A stretch of 64,000 nucleotides of DNA, from the NCBI GenBank assembly GCA_900239685.1, contig OENT01000477.1, positions 8,922 to 72,921 of the forward strand, written 5' to 3'. A model generated the notes under the pieces. The model was given only the letters and a program-made list of their open reading frames with translations. It did not search any database and had not been told where the DNA came from. This DNA comes from Rotaria macrura. Its lineage: Eukaryota > Rotifera > Eurotatoria > Philodinida > Philodinidae. The translations under genes and the position numbers were made by a program. Positions 1 through 13,802 of this stretch are shown piece by piece (the stretch's first letter is position 1; each line of letters starts with the position of its first letter).

Positions 1-2301
1 GCGCGTAATTGCGGCGCAGTTGCAAAAAAAGAGGCGACATGGGTGGAGACTCGTATTACTTACGATACTTAGTTACAATAGAAATAAGAAAACAGTATAT
101 AAGAAAATGAAGTAATAAGGAAGCGTTAAGCATCGTGAATGAATGATAAACTCTACTTGATTATGAGATCAGATAATCATTCACGGTGCTCTGAATCAGG
201 AACGCCAAGAAAAATGATCATATTATTAATTTCGCTTGCAAAATTTCAGTGAATCGTACACATCGGAAACTTCATTAGTATACATGTCAACAGATTTTTA
301 CTGAGGTTTTAACTGTGTTCCATAATTTAATCATGACACATCGACAGCCCAATTATGCAACAAGAAAATAATACAAATGTTAAAATGTTGCACTTCTCAA
401 AGAAAAGCAGTCAACTTTGTTTCTTTCAAAACTTCGACCAATTACTTTGAACTGTTCGAATCAATTTCTTCTATAGAACCATTCACATTTTTAAGATTAT
501 TTTCAAACCAAGAGATCTCGAATCAACACTTGAATATCGTGGAATTTCAATGTTCACCGTATTCTTATGGTTCCTATTGCAATTGGAATCTCGCATGGTT
601 TAATAAACAACCACCGTCGATACACTCTTTCGCGACAGCATGATAAAGTTTTTCTTTCTTATGAGCATTGACAATTGAGGCACTCAAACTTTTAACATAC
701 TAATTAATTGCATTGTTGAAGTGAAAAATCCAAGAATCTGTAATTAATCGTCGCCGAACAATCAACACTCACTTGGATTAATGCATGTTCAGTATAGTTG
801 TTCATCAAACAAGAATCGATAGAAGCTGCGATAATCGAATGAACACTGATGCCCTGATCATACCATCTGTTCTTGTCCTTCAAGTTGAATCTGTGGCTAT
901 TCTATACCTTTGATCTTCTAATACTATGAGTATTAATAAATCGAATCTTTAATAATCCCCCTTCTTTTCACATCGGCGCTATCCAATCACTTCTCAATCA
1001 ATCAACTATTCAAAATATATTGCTGATCTACCAGTCCCGTTTTCAAAATCTAAGAAAATATTAACAACGTGGTTTTTAAATTCATCCTCCGGTGCTAATA
1101 CTATCTTTTCTGACTGTCTGTAAAAAGCCATTAACAAAACAACGTGATTATGAATTCGACAGAAGAATTTTGATACATTTTTTGTCGATTACATTCAAGA
1201 AACATTCAATTCTACTCATAGGTTTCCTTACGATGTCGGAGAACTGATGGTTTATTCTTCTTGATTTTAGACACGGTAATGAATAACGCAAGCCATACTT
1301 AAGAATTTCAAAACTAAAGCTTTCTATTCTTACCTTTCAGTATCCCAATAACCAATGGACAATTTTAGATTAATTGAGATTTATACAAGCTAAACATTTG
1401 TTTTCTTACTTTATAGATCAAGCAACATCGAATCTTCTATGTTGTGTTAGCTTTTTTCATAAATCTGAAAACTAATATTTTCTTTTCATTGTTTTTAGAT
1501 ATGGAAACAATCGATGTCGAGCATAAGTTATATTCTAACTTACGAAAACTGATAGTGTTTTTAGTATGTGTTTTTCAAAGATCATATTGTGGAAAACGTT
1601 AGTTTTCTTTAGTTTAGAAGATGAGTTGTTTATTGTTGTTATATTTAGTTGTGAAAGAAATGAATTGCAATGGTCAATCTTTTCATAAAATATCGACAGC
1701 AATAATATTTCTGATTTTTTGTAGATCATCACACATTGAATCGAACCCGCCTGGTTTATGTTAGTATCCTAATAGTTATCTTTCGCTTCTTTGCATTCGA
1801 TGGGTGACAGAACTAGGGAACAAATTTTATGGAACTTCCGTATTTCAAAAGTAATAGTCTGGCTTTTGTAGATTGAAATGATAGTTTGATATGATGATAG
1901 CATTAGTCCCCCCCCCCCACCCCCGCCTTCGCAGTGGGCAACTTGCCACATATGAGTTTGGTTGTGTTCGATTGCGAGACTGCACGCAAATGATTGGGAA
2001 ATGGCATCGATTATCGTACTTCAGAACATTCAAGAGCTTCGGATTCGTCCTCATTAGAGAGCGACTTGTTTTGTGTATCGAAACTTCTGATCGGTTTTCG
2101 TGATGAGTATCTGATATGAAACTATTACTGATCTTCTGGTTGTCTTATGTTCCTTATAACTTTCATGGGAAAATTTCTAATTCTTCGGGGTTTGTGGGAT
2201 ACTGTTTTTTCAAGCAGTGCACAAAACAATATAACTAGTTAGGAAATGAGCGTACATGAAGTTAATTAGTAGAGATGTCAACACGTTTTACAATGATGGA
2301 T
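1..2301. other. No recognisable gene
   Basis: I see no convincing coding exon here. One open frame at 377-643 has no recognisable motif, signal peptide or splice context and is probably chance. The stretch contains an 11-base C run at 1908-1918 followed by a further C-rich tract to about 1927, conspicuous in AT-rich DNA. The part nearest 2301 may hold the 3' end of the reverse-strand gene that follows. Confidence 0.5.
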
Positions 2302-3186
2302 CTACGATAACCCACAATCTTGCGTAGTCAGTCGCCAATTTTGCTGAACCAAGTAGTTGAGTCCGTTCACAATCATATTATAAGAGGCAGAATTAGACAA
2401 CTGGACAGTGCTTCCAAATTTCCAATCACATTTATCAGCGCATTCTTCACAATCCGAATCATACCAAGCATTAACATCTGGATCTGTCACCGCTTCAGCT
2501 GCTTCATGAGCAATAACACTAACCATTGCATCAGCCCCCAAGTTTCCATTCGGTGAAACTTGTTGTGCTGAGCATGATGTTGGACATTTTTCTTCGGGAT
2601 TTCCGACCCATGAATACTTCAGATTAGTTGTACTATCGAAACTGTGCCAACCACATGCGCTCGTACAGAAAAGTTCTTCGGTGCAATCAGCAGAAGTCAA
2701 TACGAAATATAATCCATTCGTACTACTTGGTAATGCCATAGAACTTATGGCGAGTTTAACAATATTTAGTACAAGTGATTGCGTCAAAATTTTCCCCTGC
2801 GAATAATTGTCTGTTGTTGAACTACCATAAGTTATTGGTGCCGTATTATTATACTGTCTAGTGATATTCCACCATACAGTTGAACCAAGACCTGTTAAAA
2901 AGTTCTGTATAATTGTTGTTCCATTGTTTCCAGTCCAATTGCCATACCAAATAACGTAAATAATTGGACTACTCATAATAGGACCTCCATGATATGTTAT
3001 AGATGATACAGAGGAACGCGTATTTGATAATTCTCCATCATCACCAAATATTCTCTTTAATCTAACACGAGCAGAACACGAGTCTAAATATTAAATATTA
3101 ATTGTAATCCCTGCACAAGTGAGACCAATCAGAAACGATGAACTAGCGTATGTTAGACTTATGAGTAACGACAGATACTTCAAAAT
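2302..3186 (-). CDS. EXORDIUM/PHI-1-like secreted protein
   Basis: Predicted secreted protein of the EXORDIUM (phosphate-induced protein 1) family, extracellular proteins known mainly from plants and also found in some microbes; the biochemical activity is unknown. Exon 2 (3083-2302) carries the family core: a YHGGP segment, then YVIWYGNWTG, a WW-containing strand, an LYFVLTSADCTEELFC stretch with CGWHS, WVGNPEEKCP, and a C-terminal HEAAEAVTDPDVNAWYD segment near residue 213, with many Cys. A 42-bp GT-AG intron (3084-3125) joins in phase to a hydrophobic leader (3126 to about 3186) that looks like a signal peptide. Spliced length is 281 codons including the stop. No ATG opens the leader: its first codons read ATT TTG AAG after an in-frame TGA. 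Either the start lies in an unseen exon or the ATG has been lost. Family assignment is firm; the 5' end is not. Confidence 0.75.
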
Positions 3187-5483
3187 GCTAGTTATTCATT
3201 GAATCAGAGATAAAGAGAGACACGGCGAGTAAATCTGCTATCCCGAAGGCCAATATTTATTAGAGTTCAGGAGAGATTGTTTCCCATGTGAGGAGAAAAT
3301 GATCTTACAGTTACCATGTATTGCAGACTTACCAGTGACTACTTACCGTTAAAATTGTATAAACATAATGTAGACTGTACTACATTGTGTTAAAATTCAA
3401 AAAATCAATAAACACTTTGGTGTTTTTATTGAATGAGCACTAGCAAAATTCTAAAGCTCTTGGTTCTCAAAAACAGGAAACAATAGTTCTATTACCGGAG
3501 GACACTCCTCTAAAAAAGAAAAATTGCGCACTTAGAGAAAAAACTTCAACAGCAGAATGATTTCGTCGATTTGAAGGATCATGAGCTTTTTCATTATGTT
3601 AATGCTGATTTAACACCAATTACAATCTAATGAATTAAGTTTCTCAATTTTGTCACAAACGATCAAGTCAACTTTTTAATCCTGATAGAAAATTTTCAGC
3701 TATTCCCAAATATCAACAGTGAAGCGTCACTAGAAAGAAAGACATTTCAAAATGTTCTTTACTCACGTATACCTTGAAAAAAATATTCTCACAAAAATTC
3801 ATTTCTTTCATATTTCCCCACGTCATAGTCAGCTATAAGCATTAATAATTATCTATATTAATATAAGTTGAGCAGATATTCCTCATTCTCTCAACTCTAA
3901 AACGTTTAATGGTCATTGCCATGCTCGCAGTTGGTGAGAAATTTTTCATGGATAATAGATTGCTTTTTCGTCTTGCCGCTCTGCGGGTGAAAACTCAGCC
4001 ATAACTCTTTATGAGATCGCTGAAATGTTCTTCTTTTTTGCATTAGTTTTCGACAACAATATTACTTCAAGCGAAGACCATAGCTGAAATGAACTGATTT
4101 TACAGAGATCGAAATACGAAAACATAGCTATCTCATTGTGATGATTAAAAAGCTTGTTAGCGCAGCCCAGCGGCGGCTAAAATGTTGAACTCATATATCT
4201 ATAGCTTAATAACACTAATAGAAAGTACAGAAAATGTTATGTCACGAATTTTTGCGCATCGTCTATTTCTGATGGGCACCCTATTTTTCGTTTTCATTTT
4301 TGTTATTCGCTCGTTACCTTCCATTTTTCGTTGTTCATTTTTCTTATTATAAGCATTGGAATAGGTGGTAAATAATGCTGTGATATATGATTATAATCTA
4401 ATTCGGTTGCTAAGTCTTTCATGGATTAATACACTGGTTTCTTCGGTTTGTACAGGGGGGGGGGCTGGGAGAGGCTGTGCATAACAAATCTCACTCTTAC
4501 ACTTTCACTGACTATTTTCTTCAAAAACATATGCGAGTTCCACAAAAAATTACATATTTTGTACATGCTCATTTTCCATGACAACGTTTATAATAACTCA
4601 CGAAACAGAACGATGGTTACATGATGTGTCGACAGAAATACCACACTCATAGTGAGACATAGATTGCCCGCCACCAAATTTTTGTGTTAGAACTCAAAAC
4701 AAATTTTATCTTAATGTGAATATAACCTTTTACATAAGTGTATTATATTCTCTTATCATGACTCACAAACAATTTGGATAGATATGGTGGAACATTTTAC
4801 TTCGCCTATCAAAAGATTTGGAAAAAATATCAATGAGATTGTGCCAAGAGATATATTGATGCGATATGCTCTCATCCGTATGCGATATTCATCCTTACGC
4901 AGTGCGGGTCTTATTTCTTCGTGTCCTCGGTTGGTGCTGTCCTCGTATCCTTAATTTTTTTACTTGTTCAATGCGTTTTCAATTACTGCACTGTATAGTG
5001 TTCTTTTAAATACCTTCGTTATCGTTACTCCATACCTTTTATATTCACATTGTTCTCTTTTCACAAGAGTATAGGAGAGAGGAAAACAATAGAGAACATA
5101 AACTGTTGTGGATGCGAAGGGTGTGGAGAGGGATATCGATTTGGAGTGAAGGGAGAGTTGAGAGGAGAACGAGCAGTGGATTTAGTTTTGGAGGGGTGTA
5201 GAAAAAAGTATGCGCTTGGTAATCATGGTGTTCAAATCAACAGAAGATTGAACAAGTAATGCAATCAGCCATGGATCAAAATAAATAAAGACAAGGCAGA
5301 ACAATTCAGGGATCCAATACAAACTGTCACAACAATATAATATCATTCATTGAGATTAAGTATTTCCGTTACAGAGATAGATTCAGAAATCCTTTTGCGA
5401 TTGTTATTTATGAACAGTATGTATCTTTAGTTTTCTCAGGGGTGATAAACAGTCTCAAAACAATTCATCATTTCAAATAGTAT
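3187..5483. other. No recognisable gene
   Basis: No exon could be supported on either strand. A 10-base G run lies at 4455-4464. The purine-rich open frame at 5050-5259 has no known motif and looks like chance. Promoter elements of the upstream reverse-strand gene may lie just above 3187, but none is distinctive. Confidence 0.5.
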
Positions 5484-5636
5484 TCAGAGTGACAACTGCA
5501 TACTTTGGGAAGTTGTCGTTGCTGTTGTGGCTGAATTTGACTTCTTTAAACCAATGCCAACACCAATACCAACACTGACACAGACAATGCCAGCTATACT
5601 GACGACTGATACAATTACTATTACTAAGGATACCAT
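5484..5636 (-). CDS. Possible 50-residue single-pass membrane peptide or 5' exon
   Basis: A short reverse-strand ORF opens with ATG in a good context (AAAATGG). It encodes a hydrophobic helix of about 28 residues rich in Val, Ile and Gly, ending GIGVGIGL. Two Lys follow, then a Ser/Thr-rich tail (about residues 33-45). This positive-inside helix plus Thr-rich stalk is what the start of a type II membrane protein often looks like. A candidate donor (GTATGC) lies inside the last codons, so this may be a first exon rather than a whole gene. I found no partner exon downstream toward 5300. Function unknown. Confidence 0.3.
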   Translation of the reverse strand: MVSLVIVIVSVVSIAGIVCVSVGIGVGIGLKKSNSATTATTTSQSMQLSL

Positions 5637-8600
5637 TTTGCAGTAGCCAAATACTGTTGACTAGAAATTTGAATAAGTTACATGAACATTCATAATTTAT
5701 GCTTAAGATTCTCTTTACTTCGTTGAATCTTTATTGTGAAGTTTTTTCTAATAGCCTGAAGGCGTAGGTATTCGCATATATATTGTGATCTATGTGACTC
5801 TGCCAAAAACTTGGACATACATCAACACGGAAAATATTGTCGCTATGAGATATATTTCAAGCGCAAACGTCAATACGAATGCTCAGAGCATTACAATTGG
5901 CGTATAATATACTTCTTATTCTTTTTCAGTAGAAAGTTCTATACGAATAGAAAAGTAATATTCTTAGGATGAATGTTATTATTGAAAATCTTCTGTTATT
6001 AGCTGATTTCATTATTGTGGATGTGCGTTTCTCAGAAATGAACCAAAATATCTCAACGAAACGTATGTTCAACTGCCTGAGTTTTAGATGAAAAAGTCTC
6101 AGTATATCACTGGTATTACCTTCCTGGTGGAGTCTATGTTTGTGATACAGCTGCAGTCGTGATAATAACTCAACTTATATTGATGTTTTACATTAGTTAG
6201 GGGTATATTTTCACATCTTAATCGTATTTGACGAAACAAGGTATTAAGAATCATGCATCTTATAGATTAATGCACGTCTGAATAGAGTATAGATATGGAG
6301 AACATACACTTATTGCATAATATGTATAGATTTTGTGTTTGTTATCTTCGAACCGAAAATTTACGTTGAAATGAAGTCTAACAGATAGTTGTTTATCTTC
6401 ATTCTCGACAGTCATTACTGCCATGAACTCTAGCCACATTCATTGTACTGTTAACTATAAACAAGAATAAAAGCGAAATATAAGTACAATTGAATAAGTA
6501 TGGCGCTCTGTCTTCTGCAACCATCTAACATGTAGAAATAAAAGGGCGAAGGTTGAATTTTACGCGTATTTTAATGTTTTCATAGCTCGCTTCCTACCAT
6601 AAATTGAATACAAGGTTGAATGACCATTTTGCATTTATTCATTTGTTTTTATTTCTTACATAATAGTATGGCATAAATATTCTTTTCATTATGAAAATTC
6701 AATATGAAAATTGACACTATCAGTAGATGTTATTGCTTATGTTCCACTAAATGATACTTTTATATTGAGATTAATGATAAGCCATCAAATAGTCTCTAAT
6801 AAATTTGATATAAAGAACTCTTTCAATGAGAATCATTTTCTGATCTATTTTAAAATTTCTAGACTTTCAAGTTGACACGTTCACCGCAGCAATTCTCAGT
6901 CAAAATTGTTCTGATTGAAGCCCTTCTGAATTCACTAGAGGTTATCCAGTTAACGTTGAAATCTATGGATACTACATAAGCTTTTCTTCAGCACCTCACA
7001 AAGAAATGAAGTAGTTTTTGGGAAAATTTGATTTTTAAAGCCGTTCGATTTTTCCTCTTAGAGCTAGGCATTGATAGATACGTTTATATGTGTTAATGGG
7101 AATCATTCTAATCAATAATATACGATAAATAAGTAGAAAATTGTTTTATGTTCGTTTATGGAGAACATGTACCAAGTTATGGTACTAGAACTTGTTTTGG
7201 TTTTTTTTAAATATTACGTTCACGTGGGAAAATTGAAATAAATTCCGTTGGTCTCAAGTTTTCTCCGATACTTTTTTAAAAATTTTAAATACCTTGCTGA
7301 AAGCTACCTTTTGGTCGGACAGATTTTCGATATTTGATTTCTCGACCGAGAAAAGTCCGATTGACTACCTCTTTAGGCGTGTTTTCGAAGATTTGCCTAC
7401 TGAAATGTATATAAAAAAGGAATAGAAGTAAATTTCGAAATTCTGTCCGATAAAAAGTTCTGTGTGGAGGCTAGCTTTGATTTAAAACCAACCCAAACTC
7501 AACAGCCCTCATAGTTATGAAGTTATTTCGATGCTCTTAGAAGCTATAAGGCGAGTCGTAAGTCTAGCTTAGTAAGGTATTAATGCCTGGAATTTTTACC
7601 GCAAGCGTTTCTCCCTAGGGCTATTCATTCCTGAAAATTTCAGCCCACACCTATACTTCAAAGTGGCAAGTCGATTTTGAAGGGGAGGGCAGCCTTAAAA
7701 GTCCCTTCTCCTCACAAAATATTTTCCATATCTCTGGTTCTTTCGGACTGAAATTTTTAATGATGAGTCATCCTAGCGAGAAACACTTCTAGTAAAAATT
7801 TCATTTCTATAGGTCTTCTTAGACTGCATTGTAAGTAGTTTTAAGGTAATTTTTTACATTCATGTATATCGATATAACTTCGCTTCTACAGGAGATACAT
7901 ATATAGCTCGAAATAGATTCTAATTATAGTCCATGAGTCAACAAATTAAGACATTAACAGAGTTTCGTTATCATTAATCGTTACCGTTTGATAAGATTCC
8001 TCTAAGATATATCGAAGAACAACCTATCTTCTGGATCAAAATTTTAACCAAGTTCATTTAATAATGGGATCGTGTAGTAATGAAATCGATATCTGCTCGA
8101 GCATTTGACATTTTATTGTTTCTGCAGGAAACTTAACGATCAAAGGCCGATTGCTATTTCATTAAAATCATTTGAATTATTTAAACTGTGCTTATGCGTT
8201 TCATACATCAACACGATCGATCTCCGTACATTCTAACAAAATCTTGTGTTTACATCAATAGTTTATTTTCTTTCTTCGTCTCATTTAATTTGGCGAATAT
8301 ATCAAACGAAAGCTTTTCCTTCCTCTTTTTCAATGAGAAGAAGTGTAAAGAAATCCAATATATCTCCTTTTTCTATTGGACGACGTTGTTCGCTTCACAG
8401 TCAATGAAAAATATAAAAATGCACCAATATTTTTCTCAACAAAAAGTCTTAAGAAGCGCGTTTTTACGGTATTTTATATTAATTGAATTTTAAGTACTTC
8501 TATGTAAGCGTTATGTTTTTAATTCATCCCACTGTGTAACTGCTGCGAGAAAAATAATACTTGATAGTAGAGCTTTCATTGAGCTTAATCATAGTTGTAG

Positions 8601-11600
8601 AATTTTGTACCTGCCTACTTTCAACACGCACCGAAAAATGCTTTTGTCTATTATCAGAAAAGTAGAATCGCCAAATTTTGAGCTGAAAGTGATCAAGCAT
8701 AAAGACCTAAACTATCATAGATCCTGTGAACATAATCAGAAGACTTAAAAAAGAACTATCTTTGAAATAAAATCTTTGAAAAACTTTGATTGTTTAGGCA
8801 CGATTTATACAAAACAGCTTATATTTTAATCTTTGTGCATACAATATAGAATCATTTCAGATACTGAATGCATTGTGTATAGAATCGTCGAAAGTTCCAT
8901 ACCTTACTCACATCTAAGTAGGAAAATGGCGTATAAAAGAATCGTACTCGTGTTCTACGGAATATTTATGATCGGATGACATCAATAAAAATGAATGGGG
9001 CATCAGGGATTCTTTTCGAGAAAGTAAGCGGCTAGACAAATTTGTCATACCGGGCAAACTTAACTTCTAAGAAATTTCATGTTGCTGGTGAGTTGTAAGT
9101 GATTTTAACTGTAAAAAAATGCTGAAACAGATCAAAATTTAGAAAGTCAATTTTTCCAGTCAACCTGATTCTGAGAATCTGTGAACTTCCTCTGTCAAGA
9201 AGCTCGATACAGGAAGCAAAATGGTAATGAATTAAAAACTAATAACACGACGAATAAGAATTCTTTCGTTTCTTTATTTGCGAAATTTTTGATAACAGCT
9301 ATATCATAATCAGGCTAAGACTAGAACATATTTTAGCATCGCACCCATTGATGTAGAAAAAAAGAAGTACTAATTCGTAAAAGTGATTAATTAGAGCTGT
9401 GTATTAGAATAGATAATATCGTTCAATCAATGCAAGTTGCAAATTTTGTAGAGTTTATGGACATTTCTCAAAATACCAAATGTTTCGTTCTCAAGATCAT
9501 AATGGTACAAGTGATGCATGAAAAGTCTAAAGGGAACAGTGAAAGTAACCACATGCGTTTTTTAACTTCACTTAAAAGTTTCCTGAGAAATATTGTTAGC
9601 TGAAGCTTCCTTGTAATACCTGAGACTCAGATGAAAACTATTCAGATAGTTAGAATCTCATCTTAGCACAGAATGATGTTTAGAAAAAGCATGTATAAGA
9701 ACTTTTCCTAGGTTTTAGGCTTATATTGATTCTGTTTTTTTTAATGAACTAACTGCCACTGGTCACGGCTGAATAGCATAGAGCCACACACATTTGAATG
9801 AATCTTATACCCCATACGAATAGCAGAAGAAATACAAGAAGACTTCCAGTCGCGCAACCACCCTGAGATACAACCATTGAATCATACTTAATTATTTTCA
9901 GTACTGATTAGTATCTGATGAAGACATCAGAGATCAAATGAGCTCGGAAAATGTTATCTGGTGAGTTCGAACGCCACAGATCCGAGTATCATTTAGTGAC
10001 GAAAATTTTGACAAAATTTCATCAAAATTATAAAAATTTCAATATAACCCAATCAGATTTTTGTCTGATGAAATGAGATATGATTTTCGGCATGATTCCC
10101 TTGATTACAGTTATTCAAACACTTCTTCGAACTGGCAGCATTCAAATGATGCATCATTAAAGAATGAATAGATGTGGATGTACTGGCATTTAAATAGGAG
10201 ATGTATTGCAAACTAATATGAGTGACAGAGTGAATCCCAAGCCGGAGGAAAAAATCCTTTCAATCAAATAGCAATTTTTTGAAAGATAGTATTTATAATT
10301 TTTGACTCTTTTTTCAAGAAGAAAACTTGTCAAAATCCGGATACTCTTGAAGATATTCGCCATTATTTCTTGTCATACGTCTCTTGTCGATGATTTGCCA
10401 CCAGCAACTCGAATCAGCTCCTGGGGTTATTTCTCTTGATTTTTAGAACTTTCCAATATAGTTAAAATGTTAAAGAGTCTTGACAAAGAACATACCTGAA
10501 GACTATTGTAGTAAGTTGATGAAAGAGTGCGTATGATTTTTAATTTTCGTTAGCAGAGAGAGATTGAAATCAAATATTTTAAAAAACGAAGCAGAATAGT
10601 TTTCGAATTTCTCTCTCTGTTGTTTGCATTTCTTGCTTACAGTTAAAAGAAACCTTCTTATTTGCACAGTTGCGAAAAAAAATGAAAAATTGAATATTTT
10701 CTGTAAGCAACATCTATACTATTCTCTCTCAGACACAAAAAACCATAATCTTTTAACATATGAGGCACTATTGCTCTTGAGAAAATAAATTCGTTAACAG
10801 AAGCCTTAAAAACTCAGAAGAAGAAGAAATACAAATATTATTCATTAGTACGACACCTCGAAAAGGCTTGCTATGTCACGAGTAAGAATTCAACAATTCG
10901 ATTTCAAAAAAATAAGCGATGTTTGACGTATTGATTTGGGTAATATTCATCGACTAATCTTCCGCTAAACGCATAGGCGGCGGATTGTTACTAACTTAGG
11001 CTGTGTGTGCGTGAGGGGGGGGGGGTACCAGATTTGATGATATAAATTATTGAGGTGGATAAATTATTGAAGCTATCTGCAACATTTATGGCAGCTTCAA
11101 ACGTGTTTTGTTTTCTTTTATGAAAAAAGATGTAATTTAACACTGTTCTGTTGATGTTAACGTCGACATTTATATTTTTTCACAAAGCTTACTGTTTGTT
11201 TGTCATTTCATAATCTTTTAAAAGTAAAGTACAGAACATGATGCAAATTCTAAGAATAAATAAAAACATGTCGAGATCGTAAATGTACCCTATGAATTGA
11301 CTAATTCCTTTTATCTTCATAAACGAGTCACTCTTGTTGATTAGTGAAGATGATTCAAAAATGAACAAACAAATACGTCTACCATTCAGGATCAGGTTGT
11401 GCATAACTTCGGAGAAAAATAACCACCGATTTTTCTCGGAGTGCGTCAGATACAAAGCCTTGGGGTTTGGCACAAAAATATTTGGCTCCATTTTCGACTT
11501 GGACTTGGATTTGGGTTTGATCTTCAATTACCTAAATAAAATGAAGCTTTTTAAGATACAGTCTAAGAAGCGTGGAAAGAATCTCGATTTTTATATATTC

Positions 11601-13802
11601 ATATTAGATGATTTGGAAATGGTTTAGATTCAGGCTTGACATTTGGTGCACAGTATTCGGGTTACGATATTGTCTCGATGCAACACCACTACAAAGCTGA
11701 AGTCACGTTAGATTGGTACCCAATGCCGAATCTAATATAAACCAAGCGGTAGAAGAAAGCTCGGGACCCGAATCTAAGTTAAATCCACATTTAGGCACTG
11801 CTTCGGAATCATATCCAAATTCAGCAACCAAACCCAAAGCCAATCCTAAACGGAAAAGATTCGGTGGTGAATCCAAATCTATTCAAGATTTGCTGCATTG
11901 ATAACTTTTTCTTACCGCTTTCACTTATCAAACATAGAATCCCGATGAAATCTGTATTTTGTTCAAACATTTGAACCCCTAAAAGCCTGAGGGCTTTACC
12001 ATCTATGACTAGACGAATGAATATTAAATAAAGTTAATGACACTGAAATCCATTCATCAAATATGATTCGAAAAAGAATGGCAACGTATCTATGCGAATA
12101 ATATTAGAGAAACTATCTTAGGCAAATAGGGTATGTTTGAGTCTCGATGGGTCTGCGGCATGGATGCTAGTATGAGATATGAGTGAATTCAGAAATACCT
12201 TTTACAATAAAAATCATGTATAAATTAGAGCAAGTAAAACTTTCGAAACTGCTTACTTTTTCCCTACTAATTTCAGATTTAAGTCCGACTCTATACTGTA
12301 AGCATATCTGAGGAATTCCCATCAGCAAGGTTGAAGTAATCTGTAAAGTGCTTTTCATTTCTTAAATCTTTTATCACAAGCAAGTAGGTGATTATATTTA
12401 TCATGAATTTCAGAATTTCCCATTCTAAATTTGAATACCCAATACTGAATCTAGTGTCATGTGAACAGATTTTACCAGGATCTTAAATATATCTAATGAA
12501 ATGATAGCTATACGCCACACAATCACTCTTGCATTGAGTAATCAACATAGACTACGATTGAAGAATAAACGTAAGTATCAAGAAGTAAATTAAGAAAAGA
12601 TAGATGGAACACGATCATTCGATAGATTGTTACAATCACAAGCAAGTCATAAAATAATGCGCTCTTTCGACCAAAACAAAGCGATCGCATTTTGAAATTT
12701 TAAGTTTCCTTCATGAAGATAGTAAGTAGTAATAACAAGAAGAAGCAAGAGATACATAATGAATCATTATAGCATCTTATCAACTACGACGATTCAAAAA
12801 ACGATATTAAAGAACTGCTCATACAGTATTCACACGAACTTATTAAATCACATAAGAAATATCGACGAAGCCATTCAATGCCAAAAGTAAAAGGAAAAAC
12901 TTGATAGGTTCTTAGGATGAGTGGGTTTCCTATCGATCTGTATTCATTTGGTTTCAAAAACAGATAATCACGAAACTAATACTATTCTCGCATGCCTTGA
13001 ACCGAACGAAAATGATTGTTTCTGAAGCTGTAAATTAAATGCAACTTCACTGAACAAATATCTCACACAGAGTTCCTCGGCACAAAATGAAACACAACTG
13101 AATAGTATATAATTAACATATCCTCTGACATAAGAGATTGATAAAAAGGATTAATCTCTTCGTATTGCGATGCATACATCCAAATAGATCCTCTATCGAA
13201 CAGTATAAAAATGTAAACAAAGAGCCTTCACTAAATATTAACACACGGCTTTCACGAAAATCTAACATATTATAGGGATGAATTGTGAACACCATCATGC
13301 ACTACTAAATCATATGACTCCCAATCAAATCCGATAAGATTCATTTTTTCAGTTTGAAGTGGTGTTTGGAATACCAAATTTAATCTTCATTCGTTTAACT
13401 CTTATTGCTGTAAAGGGAATTTCCACTGATAACAATATATAAATCTCAAAAAATAAAGATTCAGCAAGCTTAAAACATGACTTCCCTACTTGGCATACAT
13501 ACACCTCTCACATTCCACTCTAAGCAACGGCTGAAAAATACGATTTCTCTAATATTTGAAATCAAGGCGAAAAACTTCACTCACGTGTAGGTTTCCTAGA
13601 GAAAGAGCAATTAATCAGTGGAAGAAACTTTCATCTCGGTCCACTTACTGAGATTTTATTGTAATCATTAAACAACAGTACCCAATCAGATTAAAATAAT
13701 GGTGAGAAAAAAGTGAGGGTTCAGTTGTGATTCATTGTTTAGAAACCTAAATTATTCGATCAGTGTTCATCGACCATCTTCATACATATAACGAAATTTA
13801 GC
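5637..13802. other. Long stretch without a recognisable gene
   Basis: About 8.2 kb with no coding region I can support. An 11-base G run lies at 11015-11025. Open frames at 8188-8493, 11189-11627 and 11713-11901 are low-complexity or lack motifs; those at 11.2-11.9 kb are rich in Lys, Ser, Asn and Pro through AATCC-type repeats. A 42-residue hydrophobic reverse-strand ORF lies near 9755-9880 without supporting context. The rest is AT-rich non-coding DNA. Confidence 0.45.

Noticed and set aside
377-643. 88-codon plus-strand open frame
   Set aside because: No motif, no splice context, ordinary AT-rich composition; nothing distinguishes it from chance.
9754-9882. Hydrophobic 42-residue reverse-strand ORF with good internal leucine content
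   Set aside because: Too short, no partner exon and no homology cue; a hydrophobic frame is easily produced by T-rich DNA.
11189-11901. Lys/Ser/Asn/Pro-rich frames on both strands
   Set aside because: Composition comes from degenerate AATCC/AAGTCC repeats, and frames overlap on opposite strands without motifs.
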